Positions 18,222 to 26,739 of a DNA stretch of 64,000 nt are shown here, in pieces. The stretch is taken from the NCBI RefSeq assembly GCF_900119845.1, contig NZ_FPKU01000001.1, forward strand, positions 1,583,528-1,647,527, written 5' to 3'. The notes beneath the pieces are model-generated. The model saw only the letters and a list, made by a program, of their open reading frames with translations, had not been told where the DNA came from and did not search any database. The DNA comes from Devosia enhydra. Lineage in GTDB: Bacteria > Pseudomonadota > Alphaproteobacteria > Rhizobiales > Devosiaceae. The first letter of the stretch is position 1. Each line of letters opens with the position of its first letter. The translations under genes were made by a program, and so were the position numbers.

Positions 18222-18240
18222 GTCATACATTAATACGAAG
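18222..18240 (+). promoter_or_regulatory. GTCATAC-N4-ATAC operator candidate between UbiD and the second hydroxylase operon
   Basis: GTCATACATTAATACGAAG lies in the 271-base divergent region, 77 bases before the ATG of the plus-strand large subunit and about 175 bases from the UbiD start. It shares spacing and flank (CGAAG) with the site at 14037. A TTGACA box at 18100-18105 on the plus strand has no convincing -10. Confidence 0.5.
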
Positions 18241-18316
18241 ATCAACAGCGACGGACGCTGCGAACCGGCCTTGCCAAGGGCTCGCAGGCGCCGCAACAGA
18301 CACGAGAAGAGGTCTC

Positions 18317-20770
18317 ATGGCACCCTTTCCGTCTCCTGGAGACCCGGGCGACCATCGTCAGCCACTGCCCTCGGCCTGGCCCAATGACAGCTATCCGGTC
18401 CTGCGCCATGTGGGCGACAAGCTTTTTCGTCATATCGGCAAGCCGATCGAGCGCAAGGAAGATCAGCGCCTCGTGACCGGCAAGGGCCGGTTCAGCGACG
18501 ACTTCTCGCTGCCCGGCCAGACCTTCGCGGCCATGGTGCGCTCGCCTCATGCGCATGCGCGCATCCGCGGCATCGACGCCTCTGCGGCGCTCGCCATGCC
18601 CGGCGTGCTGGCCGTGGTGACGGGACAGGACCTGCTCGATGCCGGCCTCGTGCCGGTGCCGCACAACCCCGTGCCCTCGACCCGCTATGACGTGAAGCTC
18701 ACCGCGCCCGGTGGCGGCAAGCCGTTTATCGGTCCGCACCTTCTTTTGCCGGTCGACAAGGCGCGCCATGTCGGCGAGGCCGTCGCCATGGTCATCGCCG
18801 AGACCGCTGCCCAGGCCGCCGATGCGGCCGAGCAGGTCGAGGTGGACTATGAAGAACTGCCCTTCGTGGTCGAGACCGCCAAGGCGTTCGCGCCGGGCGC
18901 GCCGGCGGTGTGGGATGAAGTTGCCGACAACGTCTTCATCGATTCCACCTATGGCGACGAGGAGGCGACCGACCGGGCCTTTGCCGAAGCCGACCATGTG
19001 GTGAAGGCCCGCTTCCACATTCCGCGCGTCACCGCCGTGACGATGGAGCCGCGCGCCGCGCTCGGCGCCTTCGATGCCGAGACCGGCCGCTTCACGCTCT
19101 GGGCCGGCAGCGGCGGGGCGGTGCGCCAGAAGCGCGAACTCTCCGAAGTGCTTGGCATCAGGCCCTCGGCGCTCAGGGTGCTTTCCTTCGACGTGGGCGG
19201 CAATTTCGGCGCCCGCAATCGCGTCTATGTCGAATTCGGGCTGGTGCTGTTCGCGAGCCGGCTCGTCGGCCGGCCGGTGAAATATACCGCGACGCGCTCG
19301 GAAGCCTTCCTCACCGACTATCAGGGCCGCGACCTGCTGACGACGGTGGAACTGGCGCTCGACAAATCGGGCAAGTTCCTGGCGCTGCGGGCTGACAATG
19401 TCTCGAATGTGGGGATGCGCTGCGTGTCGCTCTCCCCGCTCTCCAAGGGCTCGGGGCTGATCACGGGCTCCTATGTCATTCCGCATGCGACGCTCAGGGC
19501 CCGCGCGGTGTTCACCAACACCATGTGCACCCAGGCCTATCGGTCGTCCGGCCGGCCCGAGGTGACCTATGCGATCGAGCGTATCGTCGACATCGCCGCA
19601 CGCAAGCTCGGCTTCGATCCCTTCGCCTTAAGGCGGATGAACCTCGTGCCGCCCGAGGCGATGCCCTACCGCAACGCGGTGGATTCCACTTATGACAGCG
19701 GCACCTATGAAGCCAATATGGACCGGGTGCTCGAACTGGCCGGCTGGGCCGACCTGCCCGAACGCCGGGCGGCGGCCAAGAGGCGCGGGCGGCTGCTGGG
19801 CTTCGGCTTTGCCAATTACGTCGAAAGCTCCATCGGCACGCCCAAGGAGCGCTCGGAAATCACCGTCAAGGCCGATGGCAGCATCGCCGTGGTGATCGGC
19901 ACCCAGCCCTCGGGACAGGGGCACGAGACGAGCTTTGCTCAGGTGGTTGCCGACATGCTCGAAGTGCCGGTGGCACAGGTCAACATCGTTCTGGGCGACA
20001 CCGATATCGTCAGCGTCGGCGGCGGCTCGCATTCGGGCCGCTCGATGCGCCATGCCGGCACGGTGATGGCGCTTGCGTCCGACCGGCTGATCGAGGAAGC
20101 CCTCACTCGCGGTGCCACGGTATTCGACGTGCCGCGCGAACAGATGGCCTATCGCGACGGGCGCGTCGTGGCCGAAGGCACAAATCTGGCGCTCGACCTC
20201 TTTGAACTCGCCGAGCGGACGGAGGCCGATTTCGGGCCCCTCGCCTCGGTGGCCGACAACGAGATGCATACCCCGGTCTTCCCCAATGGCGCGGCGGTGT
20301 GCGAGGTGGAAATCGACCCCGAGACCGGGCTTGTCGAGATCACCCGCTATACCAGCGTCGACGATGTGGGGCGCTGCATCAACCCGCTGATCGTGCACGG
20401 CCAAACCCATGGCGGCATCGCGCAGGGCGTGGGCCAGGCGATGTGGGAGCTCTCCTATGTCGACCCCGACACCGGGCAGCCGCTGGCCGGCTCGTTCATG
20501 GATTACGGCATGCCGCGTGCCGATGGCCTGCCCTCCTTCACCGCCGAAATCGCCGAGGTGATCTCGCCGACCAATCCGCTCGGCATCAAGGCCGGCGGCG
20601 AGGGCGGCACGACCCCGGCGCTGGCGACCGTGACGCTGGCCGTGCTCGATGCTCTGCGTCCGCTTGGCGTCAGCGACATCAAGATGCCTGTGACCCCGCT
20701 CAATGTCTGGACCGCCATCCAGAAGGCGAAGTCCAACCCCAATACCGACCCGGAGGCCTGGCAGGAATGA
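18317..20770 (+). CDS. Molybdopterin-binding large subunit of a xanthine dehydrogenase-family hydroxylase (second copy)
   Basis: Second Mo-subunit, 817 residues. It has [20 protein letters not shown] at the N-terminus, [20 protein letters not shown], the substrate loop [19 protein letters not shown] and the C-terminal catalytic region [17 protein letters not shown]. The loop AYRSSGR differs from AYRGAGR of the first copy, which suggests a different substrate pocket. It heads a plus-strand operon with a binding-protein-like gene, CoxG and the 2Fe-2S and FAD subunits. An N-terminal extension of about 40 residues precedes the conserved domain, and no Tat signal is evident. Confidence 0.92.
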   Translation: MAPFPSPGDPGDHRQPLPSAWPNDSYPVLRHVGDKLFRHIGKPIERKEDQRLVTGKGRFSDDFSLPGQTFAAMVRSPHAHARIRGIDASAALAMPGVLAVVTGQDLLDAGLVPVPHNPVPSTRYDVKLTAPGGGKPFIGPHLLLPVDKARHVGEAVAMVIAETAAQAADAAEQVEVDYEELPFVVETAKAFAPGAPAVWDEVADNVFIDSTYGDEEATDRAFAEADHVVKARFHIPRVTAVTMEPRAALGAFDAETGRFTLWAGSGGAVRQKRELSEVLGIRPSALRVLSFDVGGNFGARNRVYVEFGLVLFASRLVGRPVKYTATRSEAFLTDYQGRDLLTTVELALDKSGKFLALRADNVSNVGMRCVSLSPLSKGSGLITGSYVIPHATLRARAVFTNTMCTQAYRSSGRPEVTYAIERIVDIAARKLGFDPFALRRMNLVPPEAMPYRNAVDSTYDSGTYEANMDRVLELAGWADLPERRAAAKRRGRLLGFGFANYVESSIGTPKERSEITVKADGSIAVVIGTQPSGQGHETSFAQVVADMLEVPVAQVNIVLGDTDIVSVGGGSHSGRSMRHAGTVMALASDRLIEEALTRGATVFDVPREQMAYRDGRVVAEGTNLALDLFELAERTEADFGPLASVADNEMHTPVFPNGAAVCEVEIDPETGLVEITRYTSVDDVGRCINPLIVHGQTHGGIAQGVGQAMWELSYVDPDTGQPLAGSFMDYGMPRADGLPSFTAEIAEVISPTNPLGIKAGGEGGTTPALATVTLAVLDALRPLGVSDIKMPVTPLNVWTAIQKAKSNPNTDPEAWQE

Positions 20771-21705
20771 GTGAGACGACCAAAACGACGGTGCGGGTCA
20801 TCGCCTTTCCCGGCGCGCCCAACCTTCCGGTCTTTGCTGCCGAGGCGCAGGGCTTTTTCGCGCGCGAGGGGCTGACCCTCGAATTCACCGCAACCCCGAG
20901 CTCGGTCTACCAGGCCGAACAGCTGGCTGCCGGTACGTTCGATATCGCCTTTACCGCCTTCGACAATGTCGTGGCCTATTCCGAGGGCCAGGGCGCTGCA
21001 AAGATCATGGGCGATCCCGGCTTCTGCGTCATCGCCGGGGCGACCCAGCTCGAGCTCGCCTTCGTCGTTGCGCCCGATGTCGAGCGCTTTGAGGATCTCG
21101 GGCAGCGCTCCATCGCGCTCGATGCGGTCAATACCGGCTTCGCCTTCGTGCTCTACGACATGATGGAAAAGCACGGCATCGACCCCAAGGCCTATCCCTT
21201 TGCCGCCGTGGGCGCGACCCCGCAGCGCTGGCAGTCGGTGAAAGCCGGCGAGCATGTGGGCACTTTGACCATCGAGCCGTTCACGGCCATGGCGGTCAAT
21301 GATGGCTTCCGCGTGCTGATGCGCTCGACCGAACTCTACGACGCCTATCAGGGCGGCATCATCGCCTCGCGGCGCGACTGGGTTTCGTCCAATCCCGAGA
21401 CGGTCAAGGCCTTCCTGCGCGCTTATCTCGCCGGGCTCGACTGGACCCTCGACCCGGCCAATCGCGAGGCGGCCGAGGCGTTGCTGCTCTCGAAGATGGA
21501 GGCGATCAAGCCGCAGGCGGCAAAGCCGGTGATGAAGAGTCTGCTCTCGGAGCGCTCGGGGCTGACCCCAAATGCCGCGATCCTGCCCGAGGGCATGCAG
21601 AAGGTGCTGGAGCTGCGCTCGCGCTATGGCGGGGGCAAGACGCTTTCGGGCATCGATCGCTATCTTGCACTCGATGCCTATGACGCGGTGATGGCGGAAC
21701 GCTGA
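20767..21705 (+). CDS. NMT1/THI5-like substrate-binding fold protein without a signal peptide
   Basis: 312-residue protein of the SsuA/THI5/NMT1 binding-protein fold ([20 protein letters not shown], then [20 protein letters not shown]). Its ATG overlaps the stop of the hydroxylase large subunit (ATGA), fixing the start, and the mature fold begins within ten residues. There is no signal peptide or lipobox, so it should be cytoplasmic unless it is exported by another route. No ABC permease or ATPase is adjacent. In this operon it could bind a substrate or cofactor for the hydroxylase, or it could be an enzyme. Function unknown. Confidence 0.85.
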   Translation: MSETTKTTVRVIAFPGAPNLPVFAAEAQGFFAREGLTLEFTATPSSVYQAEQLAAGTFDIAFTAFDNVVAYSEGQGAAKIMGDPGFCVIAGATQLELAFVVAPDVERFEDLGQRSIALDAVNTGFAFVLYDMMEKHGIDPKAYPFAAVGATPQRWQSVKAGEHVGTLTIEPFTAMAVNDGFRVLMRSTELYDAYQGGIIASRRDWVSSNPETVKAFLRAYLAGLDWTLDPANREAAEALLLSKMEAIKPQAAKPVMKSLLSERSGLTPNAAILPEGMQKVLELRSRYGGGKTLSGIDRYLALDAYDAVMAER

Positions 21706-21741
21706 GGCCCGACGGGCTGACGGCGGGCGAAAGGAACGGCG

Positions 21742-22395
21742 ATGGAACTCAAAGGCGCATATCAGATCCCCGCCCCGCGCGAACGGGTCTGGGCCCTGCT
21801 CAACGATCCCGACGTGCTGGGCGCCTGCATCCCCGGCTGCGAAGGCCTGACCGGCAGCATTGAGGACGGCTTTGCCGCCAAGGTGACCACCAAGATCGGG
21901 CCGGTAAAGGCGACGTTCACCGGCGCGGTGACCCTCTCCAACATCAATGCGCCCGAGAGCTATCGTATCTCGGGCGAGGGCAAGGGCGGGGTCGCCGGCT
22001 TCGCCCGCGGCGGCGCCGATGTGCACCTCGCCGAGCAGGATGGCGGCACGCTGCTGACCTATGACGTGCAGGCCCAGGTGGGCGGCAAGCTGGCGCAGCT
22101 GGGCTCGCGCCTGATCGATGCCACCGCCAAGAAGCTCGCCGACGAATTCTTCTCCTGCTTTGCCGCCAAGGCGGCCCTGCCCGCCGATGCCCCGCAGGCC
22201 TCTGCCGGTGCCCCGTTGGCGGAGGCCCTGACGGCAGCGCCTGCCGCGGCCGCGCCCATCGCCGCATCGCAGCCCATGGCGGGCAGCATTCCCGCCGCGG
22301 CGCCGGCACGGCGCAGCATCGGCGACAGGCTGATGCCGGGCCTCATCCTCCTCGGCCTTGCGGCCACCACCATTCTCGTCATCGCCGTCAGCTGA
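21742..22395 (+). CDS. CoxG-like SRPBCC protein with C-terminal membrane anchor
   Basis: 217-residue protein. Residues 1-145 form the START/SRPBCC domain of carbon-monoxide-dehydrogenase subunit G ([20 protein letters not shown], then [13 protein letters not shown]). A low-complexity Ala/Pro linker follows, and a single hydrophobic helix closes the protein ([20 protein letters not shown]). In CO dehydrogenase, CoxG helps recruit the enzyme to the membrane, so it probably links this hydroxylase to the respiratory chain. It lies between the large and small subunit genes. Confidence 0.9.
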   Translation: MELKGAYQIPAPRERVWALLNDPDVLGACIPGCEGLTGSIEDGFAAKVTTKIGPVKATFTGAVTLSNINAPESYRISGEGKGGVAGFARGGADVHLAEQDGGTLLTYDVQAQVGGKLAQLGSRLIDATAKKLADEFFSCFAAKAALPADAPQASAGAPLAEALTAAPAAAAPIAASQPMAGSIPAAAPARRSIGDRLMPGLILLGLAATTILVIAVS

Positions 22396-22420
22396 CGGCC
22401 GACCTTCGCGGAGACCACCC

Positions 22421-22909
22421 ATGACCCATGTGACCATGACCGTGAATGGCAGGCCGGTATCCGGCGACGTCGAAGGCCGCACGCTGCTCGTGCAGTTTCT
22501 GCGCGAACATCTGGGCCTCACCGGCACGCATGTGGGCTGCGACACCACCCAGTGCGGCGCCTGCGTGGTGCATATGGATGGCCGCTCGGTCAAAAGCTGC
22601 ACCGTGCTGGCGGCCTCGGCCGAAGGCGCGAGCGTTACCACCATCGAGGGCCTCGCCAATGGCGAGACGCTGCACCCCATGCAGGAGGCTTTTCGCAAGC
22701 ATCACGGTCTGCAATGCGGCTATTGCACCCCGGGCATGATCATGGCGGCCGTCGATATCGTGCGCCGGCATGGCAACGCGCTCGACGAAAAAACGGTGCG
22801 CCACGAGCTCGAAGGCAATCTCTGCCGCTGCACCGGCTATCACAATATCGTCGAAGCCGTGCTGGCGGTGGCCAAGGACGCGCCGGCCCCGGCCCACACG
22901 GGCGCCTGA
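22421..22909 (+). CDS. 2Fe-2S small subunit of the molybdenum hydroxylase
   Basis: 162-residue electron-transfer subunit with two [2Fe-2S] clusters. The plant-ferredoxin-type N-terminal cluster is in [16 protein letters not shown]. The C-terminal four-helix domain has [14 protein letters not shown] and [17 protein letters not shown]. Length and Cys spacing match the CoxS/CutS family. The start is the ATG at 22421; the frame is open upstream but the family begins here. It is followed after 10 bases by the FAD subunit and is the only small subunit in the window, although there are two large-subunit genes. Confidence 0.95.
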   Translation: MTHVTMTVNGRPVSGDVEGRTLLVQFLREHLGLTGTHVGCDTTQCGACVVHMDGRSVKSCTVLAASAEGASVTTIEGLANGETLHPMQEAFRKHHGLQCGYCTPGMIMAAVDIVRRHGNALDEKTVRHELEGNLCRCTGYHNIVEAVLAVAKDAPAPAHTGA

Positions 22910-22919
22910 GGAGGATCGC

Positions 22920-23735
22920 ATGTACGCAACCAACTATCTGCGCCCGAAATCGCTCGCCGAAGCCGCTTCCATGTTCGCCGATGCCGGCGACGCCGCTTAT
23001 GTCTCGGGCGGCCATACACTGCTGCCGGCGATGAAGGGGCGGCTCGCCGCCCCCGCCAACCTCATTGACCTGCGCCACCTGCCCGAGCTCAAGGGGGTTT
23101 CGGCCGATGCCGGCCGGGTGACGATCGGGGCGGGAACGAGCCACGCCGAAGTCGCCGCCAACCCCACCGTCAAGGCGCACCTGCCCGTGCTGGCCGGGCT
23201 GGCCGGCTCCATCGGGGACATCCATGTGCGCCATATGGGCACCATCGGCGGATCGGTCGCCAATAACGACCCGGCGGCCGACTATCCCAGCGCGCTCCTC
23301 GCGCTCGATGCCATCGTCACCACCGACCGCCGCGACATTCCGGTGGCCGACTATCTCGCCGGGCTCTACACCACCACCCTCGAGGAGGGCGAGATCGTCA
23401 CAAAAGTGAGCTTCGCCGTGCCCCAGAGCTGCGGTTATGCCAAGTTCCGCAACCCGGCATCGCGCTATGCCATGGCAGCGTCCTTCGTGGCACGCTTTGC
23501 CGATGGCGTGCGCATCGGCATCACCGGCTGTGGCGACGAAGGCGCATTCCGCTGGAACGAGGCTGAGGCGGCGCTGTCAGCCCGCTTTGCCGAGGACGCG
23601 ATCGACGGGCTTGCACTCGATCCGGGCCGGATGATGGGCGATATCCATGGCTCCAGCGAATATCGCGCGCACCTTGCCAAAGTCATGACACGGCGGGCCG
23701 TGACCAACCAAGGAATGGTGCTGATCCAGCCGTGA
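22920..23735 (+). CDS. FAD-binding medium subunit of the molybdenum hydroxylase
   Basis: 271-residue subunit (CoxM-like) that takes electrons from the 2Fe-2S centres onto FAD. Visible motifs are SGGHTLLPAMKGRLA (FAD pyrophosphate region), VTIGAGTSHAEV and GSIGDIHVRHMGTIGGSVAN with NDPAADYP, and a C-terminal CO_deh_flav_C domain ending YRAHLAKVMTRRAV. The ATG at 22920 follows GAGGA closely. It is the last gene of the operon that starts at 18317. Confidence 0.95.
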   Translation: MYATNYLRPKSLAEAASMFADAGDAAYVSGGHTLLPAMKGRLAAPANLIDLRHLPELKGVSADAGRVTIGAGTSHAEVAANPTVKAHLPVLAGLAGSIGDIHVRHMGTIGGSVANNDPAADYPSALLALDAIVTTDRRDIPVADYLAGLYTTTLEEGEIVTKVSFAVPQSCGYAKFRNPASRYAMAASFVARFADGVRIGITGCGDEGAFRWNEAEAALSARFAEDAIDGLALDPGRMMGDIHGSSEYRAHLAKVMTRRAVTNQGMVLIQP

Positions 23736-23908
23736 GCCTGATTTCGTAAAGTTCGGTAATCGATACGCCGGAAGCAACTGTTAAAGGCTTTCGTGCATTC
23801 TCGGACGTCCGCGTCAGGCTCGGGCTGGGCAGGAGTGCGGAGGTCCTTTAATGAGTGGGTGCCGGCGAATGATCGCGGGTACATGGCGGACCTGGCCGGA
23901 GGAATGCC

Positions 23909-24595
23909 TTGCTCGACGCCCTCATTGCGCTCTGCACCACCGAGACGGGCCTTCTGACCCTCTCGCTGACCGCTGACATCCTTATAGCGGTCGCCTATTT
24001 CTCAATCCCGCTCTCCATGTTGTGGGTGTTCCGCAACCGGCGCTACGACCTGCCCTATCCGATGCTGTGGATCGCCTTCGTGCTGTTCATCTTCGCATGC
24101 GGCATGACCCATCTGGCCCACGCCATGACGGCCTATACCGGCAATCCGCTGCTGGAATTCCGGGCCGCGCTGCAATTGGGAACGGCTCTGATCTCGATCA
24201 TCACCGCCGTGGCGCTGACGATCGTGCTGCCGCAGATCAACCTTCTGCCGTCTCCGGCGCAGCAACGCGCCGAGCTGCAACGCGCCGTCGAGGAAGCCAC
24301 CCGGGAAAAGGATGCGCTGCTGCTCGAGATCAACCATCGCGTCGGCAACCAGCTGGCCAAGATGGGCGCCATGGTGCGCCGGGAGCTGCGCGACGCCGAT
24401 GCCGGCGCCCTTCCCGGACTGCTGCGCATCCAGGACCTTCTGGATGAACTGGGCGAGGAGCACCATCGCCTCGCATCGCGCGATTACGGCAGCGGGCACC
24501 CGGCCAAGCGTTTCGTCATCGCCTCGCGTGGCAAGGGGGCGTTGGCTCTGGACGCATCCAAGCCTGCCGATACGGCGAACTCGCAGCAATCCTGA
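23909..24595 (+). CDS. Ethylene-receptor-like membrane sensor with a HisKA_2 dimerisation helix but no ATPase domain
   Basis: 228-residue protein. Residues 10-110 contain three transmembrane helices that match the plant/bacterial ethylene-binding domain: ADILIAVAYFSIPLSM has D23, Y30, I33 and P34, and FACGMTHLAHA has C64 and H68, the Cys-x3-His pair that holds Cu(I) in ETR1. A short coiled region then leads to ALLLEINHRVGNQLAKMGAM with a phosphoacceptor-type H143. The protein ends soon after, and no HATPase domain fits in the next 200 bases. The start is a TTG five bases after GGAGG. It may be a decayed kinase or a regulator that works with another kinase. Confidence 0.8.
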   Translation: MLDALIALCTTETGLLTLSLTADILIAVAYFSIPLSMLWVFRNRRYDLPYPMLWIAFVLFIFACGMTHLAHAMTAYTGNPLLEFRAALQLGTALISIITAVALTIVLPQINLLPSPAQQRAELQRAVEEATREKDALLLEINHRVGNQLAKMGAMVRRELRDADAGALPGLLRIQDLLDELGEEHHRLASRDYGSGHPAKRFVIASRGKGALALDASKPADTANSQQS

Positions 24596-24636
24596 CGCCG
24601 CAGACATCGATGCCCTGCACCTCGGGGCAGTCCGGC

Positions 24637-24661
24637 AAAAGCCCGATAAACCGGGCGTTTT
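24637..24661 (+). terminator. Rho-independent terminator after the sensor gene
   Basis: AAAAGCCCG (24637-24645) faces CGGGCGTTTT (24652-24661) across ATAAAC. This is an A-tract/stem/T-tract terminator that could work in both directions. It lies about 40 bases after the sensor stop. Confidence 0.6.
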
Positions 24662-24793
24662 CGTGCCCATGCAACGCTTCGCAACATTTCTCCTCGTGGA
24701 CCGCGGGCTCTCATCGCCCTCTAGTCGAAGCTGAATGCGCGCTCTGATTCCCTTCGTCATGCGCGCAATATCCGTTACGGGGGCTTGGGGCGC

Positions 24794-26734
24794 ATGGTGG
24801 GGCAAGGTTTTTCGCGGTGGGCGATGCTGTTCGGCATTGCAGCCGTCACGGCGATGGCAGCGAGCCTGGCGCCAACGTCGAGTGCGATGGCTGCGCTTGG
24901 CGATTCCTGCATCACCGCAGGCACCCTGCTGCCGGGGACCGAAGACAATGGCGGGCTCTGCCAGCCCACCACACCCGCTCCTGCCGCCGGCTTCAGCTGC
25001 GGCGACAATCTCTATTTCAATGGCAGCCAGTGCGTGGCCAACAATTCGAGTTGTACTGCCGGCACCGATCCGGGCGCCTATGTCAACGGCATCTGCGAGC
25101 CACTGCCGAGCGCACCGGTGCCGGTCACTCCGACGGCACCCGCCGGCTTCACGCTCAATCCCAATGCTGGCGAAGCCCCGGGCGGTGGTCAGCAGCCGAT
25201 GTGCGTCAACGCCTCGCCCTTCATTGGCGGCGGTGTATTCGTGGTGAGCGGCACGGTGCTGTGCTACACGGGCGCGGGCAAGAACACGGCGATCTACGCC
25301 TATACCGATGCAGGCGGCAGCGGCGGCGCCTGGGACCCCTTCAACCCGGCCTCGTGGGATTCGCTCAACCTCAAGGACCTGTTCGCTCAGGACGACGTGA
25401 CCGCGCTCGGCACGCTCAGTGTCTTCGGCGGCGCGCAGATCTATTCGCCCGATGGCAAGACCGGCCTGCAGATCGACAATTCCGGCGTGCTGATCCGCTC
25501 GGCCGACGATGATGGCAATGTCGCCAGCCTCACCGTGAAGCCGGAGGACATCGTCCTTGCGGCAACCGATGGCGCAGGGTCGTCGTCCTCGCTCTCGGTC
25601 AGCGGCTCGGAGGGGATCGGGCTCGTGGGGACGGTAGCCGAAGGCGGACCGGGCGTCACCATTTCGGGCATGATCGGCAGTGCCAGCGATGCGCGCATGG
25701 GCGTGGTCATCACCGGCAGCGGCCAGGGCGCCACGACCGCTCCGGCCAGCGGACCGGCCGACTGGGCCGACGTGCTTCTCGCATCCAAAAACTTCACCCT
25801 CGACAACGGGCTGGGCTCGGGCATCGTGGTCAACGACTATGGCGTCTCGGTACGCTCGGCGAGCGTGGGCAACAGCTACAACGAATTCGGCTCGGGTGCC
25901 GGCAATGCCGCGGGTTCGAGCCTCGTGAACGTCATCGGCGATGGCGGGGCCGGTAGCGTCACCAACTATATCGGCCGGGCCGGGAACACCGGCACCAACG
26001 TGGTCAACGAGATCGGCACCGCCGGCAATGGCGGCGCCTCGACCAACCGCATCGGCAACACCAATACCGGCACAAGCGTCGGCGCACAGGCCGGCACCAC
26101 CTCGATGATGCTGATCAGCGGCGCGCTCGATCTCGTCACCGGCCAGGGTGGATCGGTGCTGACCAATCCGACCCAGCTTGTCAGCGGCGGCACGGCGACG
26201 GCCATGCTGGGCACCGACAGCCGACACGCCGTCGTCGACCGGAACGGCCGCGTCACGGTGGTCAACGCGCCGGCTTCGGAGGCGTCATCGGCGCTCTACA
26301 TCACCAATGGCCGGGGCACGACCAATGGCGTGGTGGCGACCGAGCACGATACGACGATCTCCGGGGGCGAAAACAATGCGACCTCGGCCCGGTTCAGCGA
26401 TACCGGCATGCATCTTTCCAACAGCGTCACGGGCGACCCCGTGGTGGTCTCGGGTGTGGCGGACGGCGTCGGGCCATTCGATGCGGCCAATGTGCGCCAG
26501 CTCGAAAGCGGCCTTGCCTCCGTCGCGGCGCTGACGGGTCTTCCGGGCGTTCAGCCGGGCAAGAAGAATTCGGTGGGCTTTGCCGTCGGGCATCACGGCA
26601 GCGGCGTGGCTCTCGCTCTGGGCGGAGAATCGCTCTTCGGCAGCGCCGGGACGATCAAATACGGCGCGGCCCTTTCCCATGCCAGCGGTCGCCTCGACAC
26701 TTCGGCTTCGGTCGGCGTCGGCTTTTCCTGGTAG
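24794..26734 (+). CDS. Short trimeric autotransporter adhesin-like protein (YadA-type anchor)
   Basis: 646-residue secreted protein. A signal peptide covers about residues 1-34. A Cys-rich segment follows with eight cysteines between residues 39 and 157, including LGDSCITAG and FNGSQCVANNSSC. A Gly/Ser/Asn-rich passenger then contains about five consecutive 13-16-residue repeats of the form V/T-N-x-IG-x2-G-x2-G (nucleotides 25870-26090). The C-terminal 75 residues look like the YadA membrane anchor: NVRQLESGLASVAALTG, SVGFAVGHHGSGVALALGG and a final GVGFSW with the terminal aromatic residue. It would trimerise in the outer membrane. I chose ATG 24794 over an upstream TTG. Confidence 0.75.
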   Translation: MVGQGFSRWAMLFGIAAVTAMAASLAPTSSAMAALGDSCITAGTLLPGTEDNGGLCQPTTPAPAAGFSCGDNLYFNGSQCVANNSSCTAGTDPGAYVNGICEPLPSAPVPVTPTAPAGFTLNPNAGEAPGGGQQPMCVNASPFIGGGVFVVSGTVLCYTGAGKNTAIYAYTDAGGSGGAWDPFNPASWDSLNLKDLFAQDDVTALGTLSVFGGAQIYSPDGKTGLQIDNSGVLIRSADDDGNVASLTVKPEDIVLAATDGAGSSSSLSVSGSEGIGLVGTVAEGGPGVTISGMIGSASDARMGVVITGSGQGATTAPASGPADWADVLLASKNFTLDNGLGSGIVVNDYGVSVRSASVGNSYNEFGSGAGNAAGSSLVNVIGDGGAGSVTNYIGRAGNTGTNVVNEIGTAGNGGASTNRIGNTNTGTSVGAQAGTTSMMLISGALDLVTGQGGSVLTNPTQLVSGGTATAMLGTDSRHAVVDRNGRVTVVNAPASEASSALYITNGRGTTNGVVATEHDTTISGGENNATSARFSDTGMHLSNSVTGDPVVVSGVADGVGPFDAANVRQLESGLASVAALTGLPGVQPGKKNSVGFAVGHHGSGVALALGGESLFGSAGTIKYGAALSHASGRLDTSASVGVGFSW

Positions 26735-26739
26735 AAGCA

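Noticed and set aside
20503-22698. Minus-strand open frame of about 731 codons across the binding-protein-like and CoxG genes
   Set aside because: Antisense to three supported plus-strand genes, with no domain or plausible start.
14116-23735. Aerobic carbon monoxide dehydrogenase operon
   Set aside because: CoxG and the small and medium subunits resemble CODH parts, but neither large subunit has the Cys-containing active loop of form I CODH, and coxD/E/F-type maturation genes are absent.
25870-26090. Tandem repeats considered as a CRISPR array or DNA repeat
   Set aside because: The repetition is at protein level inside an open reading frame (N-x-IG-x2-G units); there are no identical direct repeats with unique spacers.
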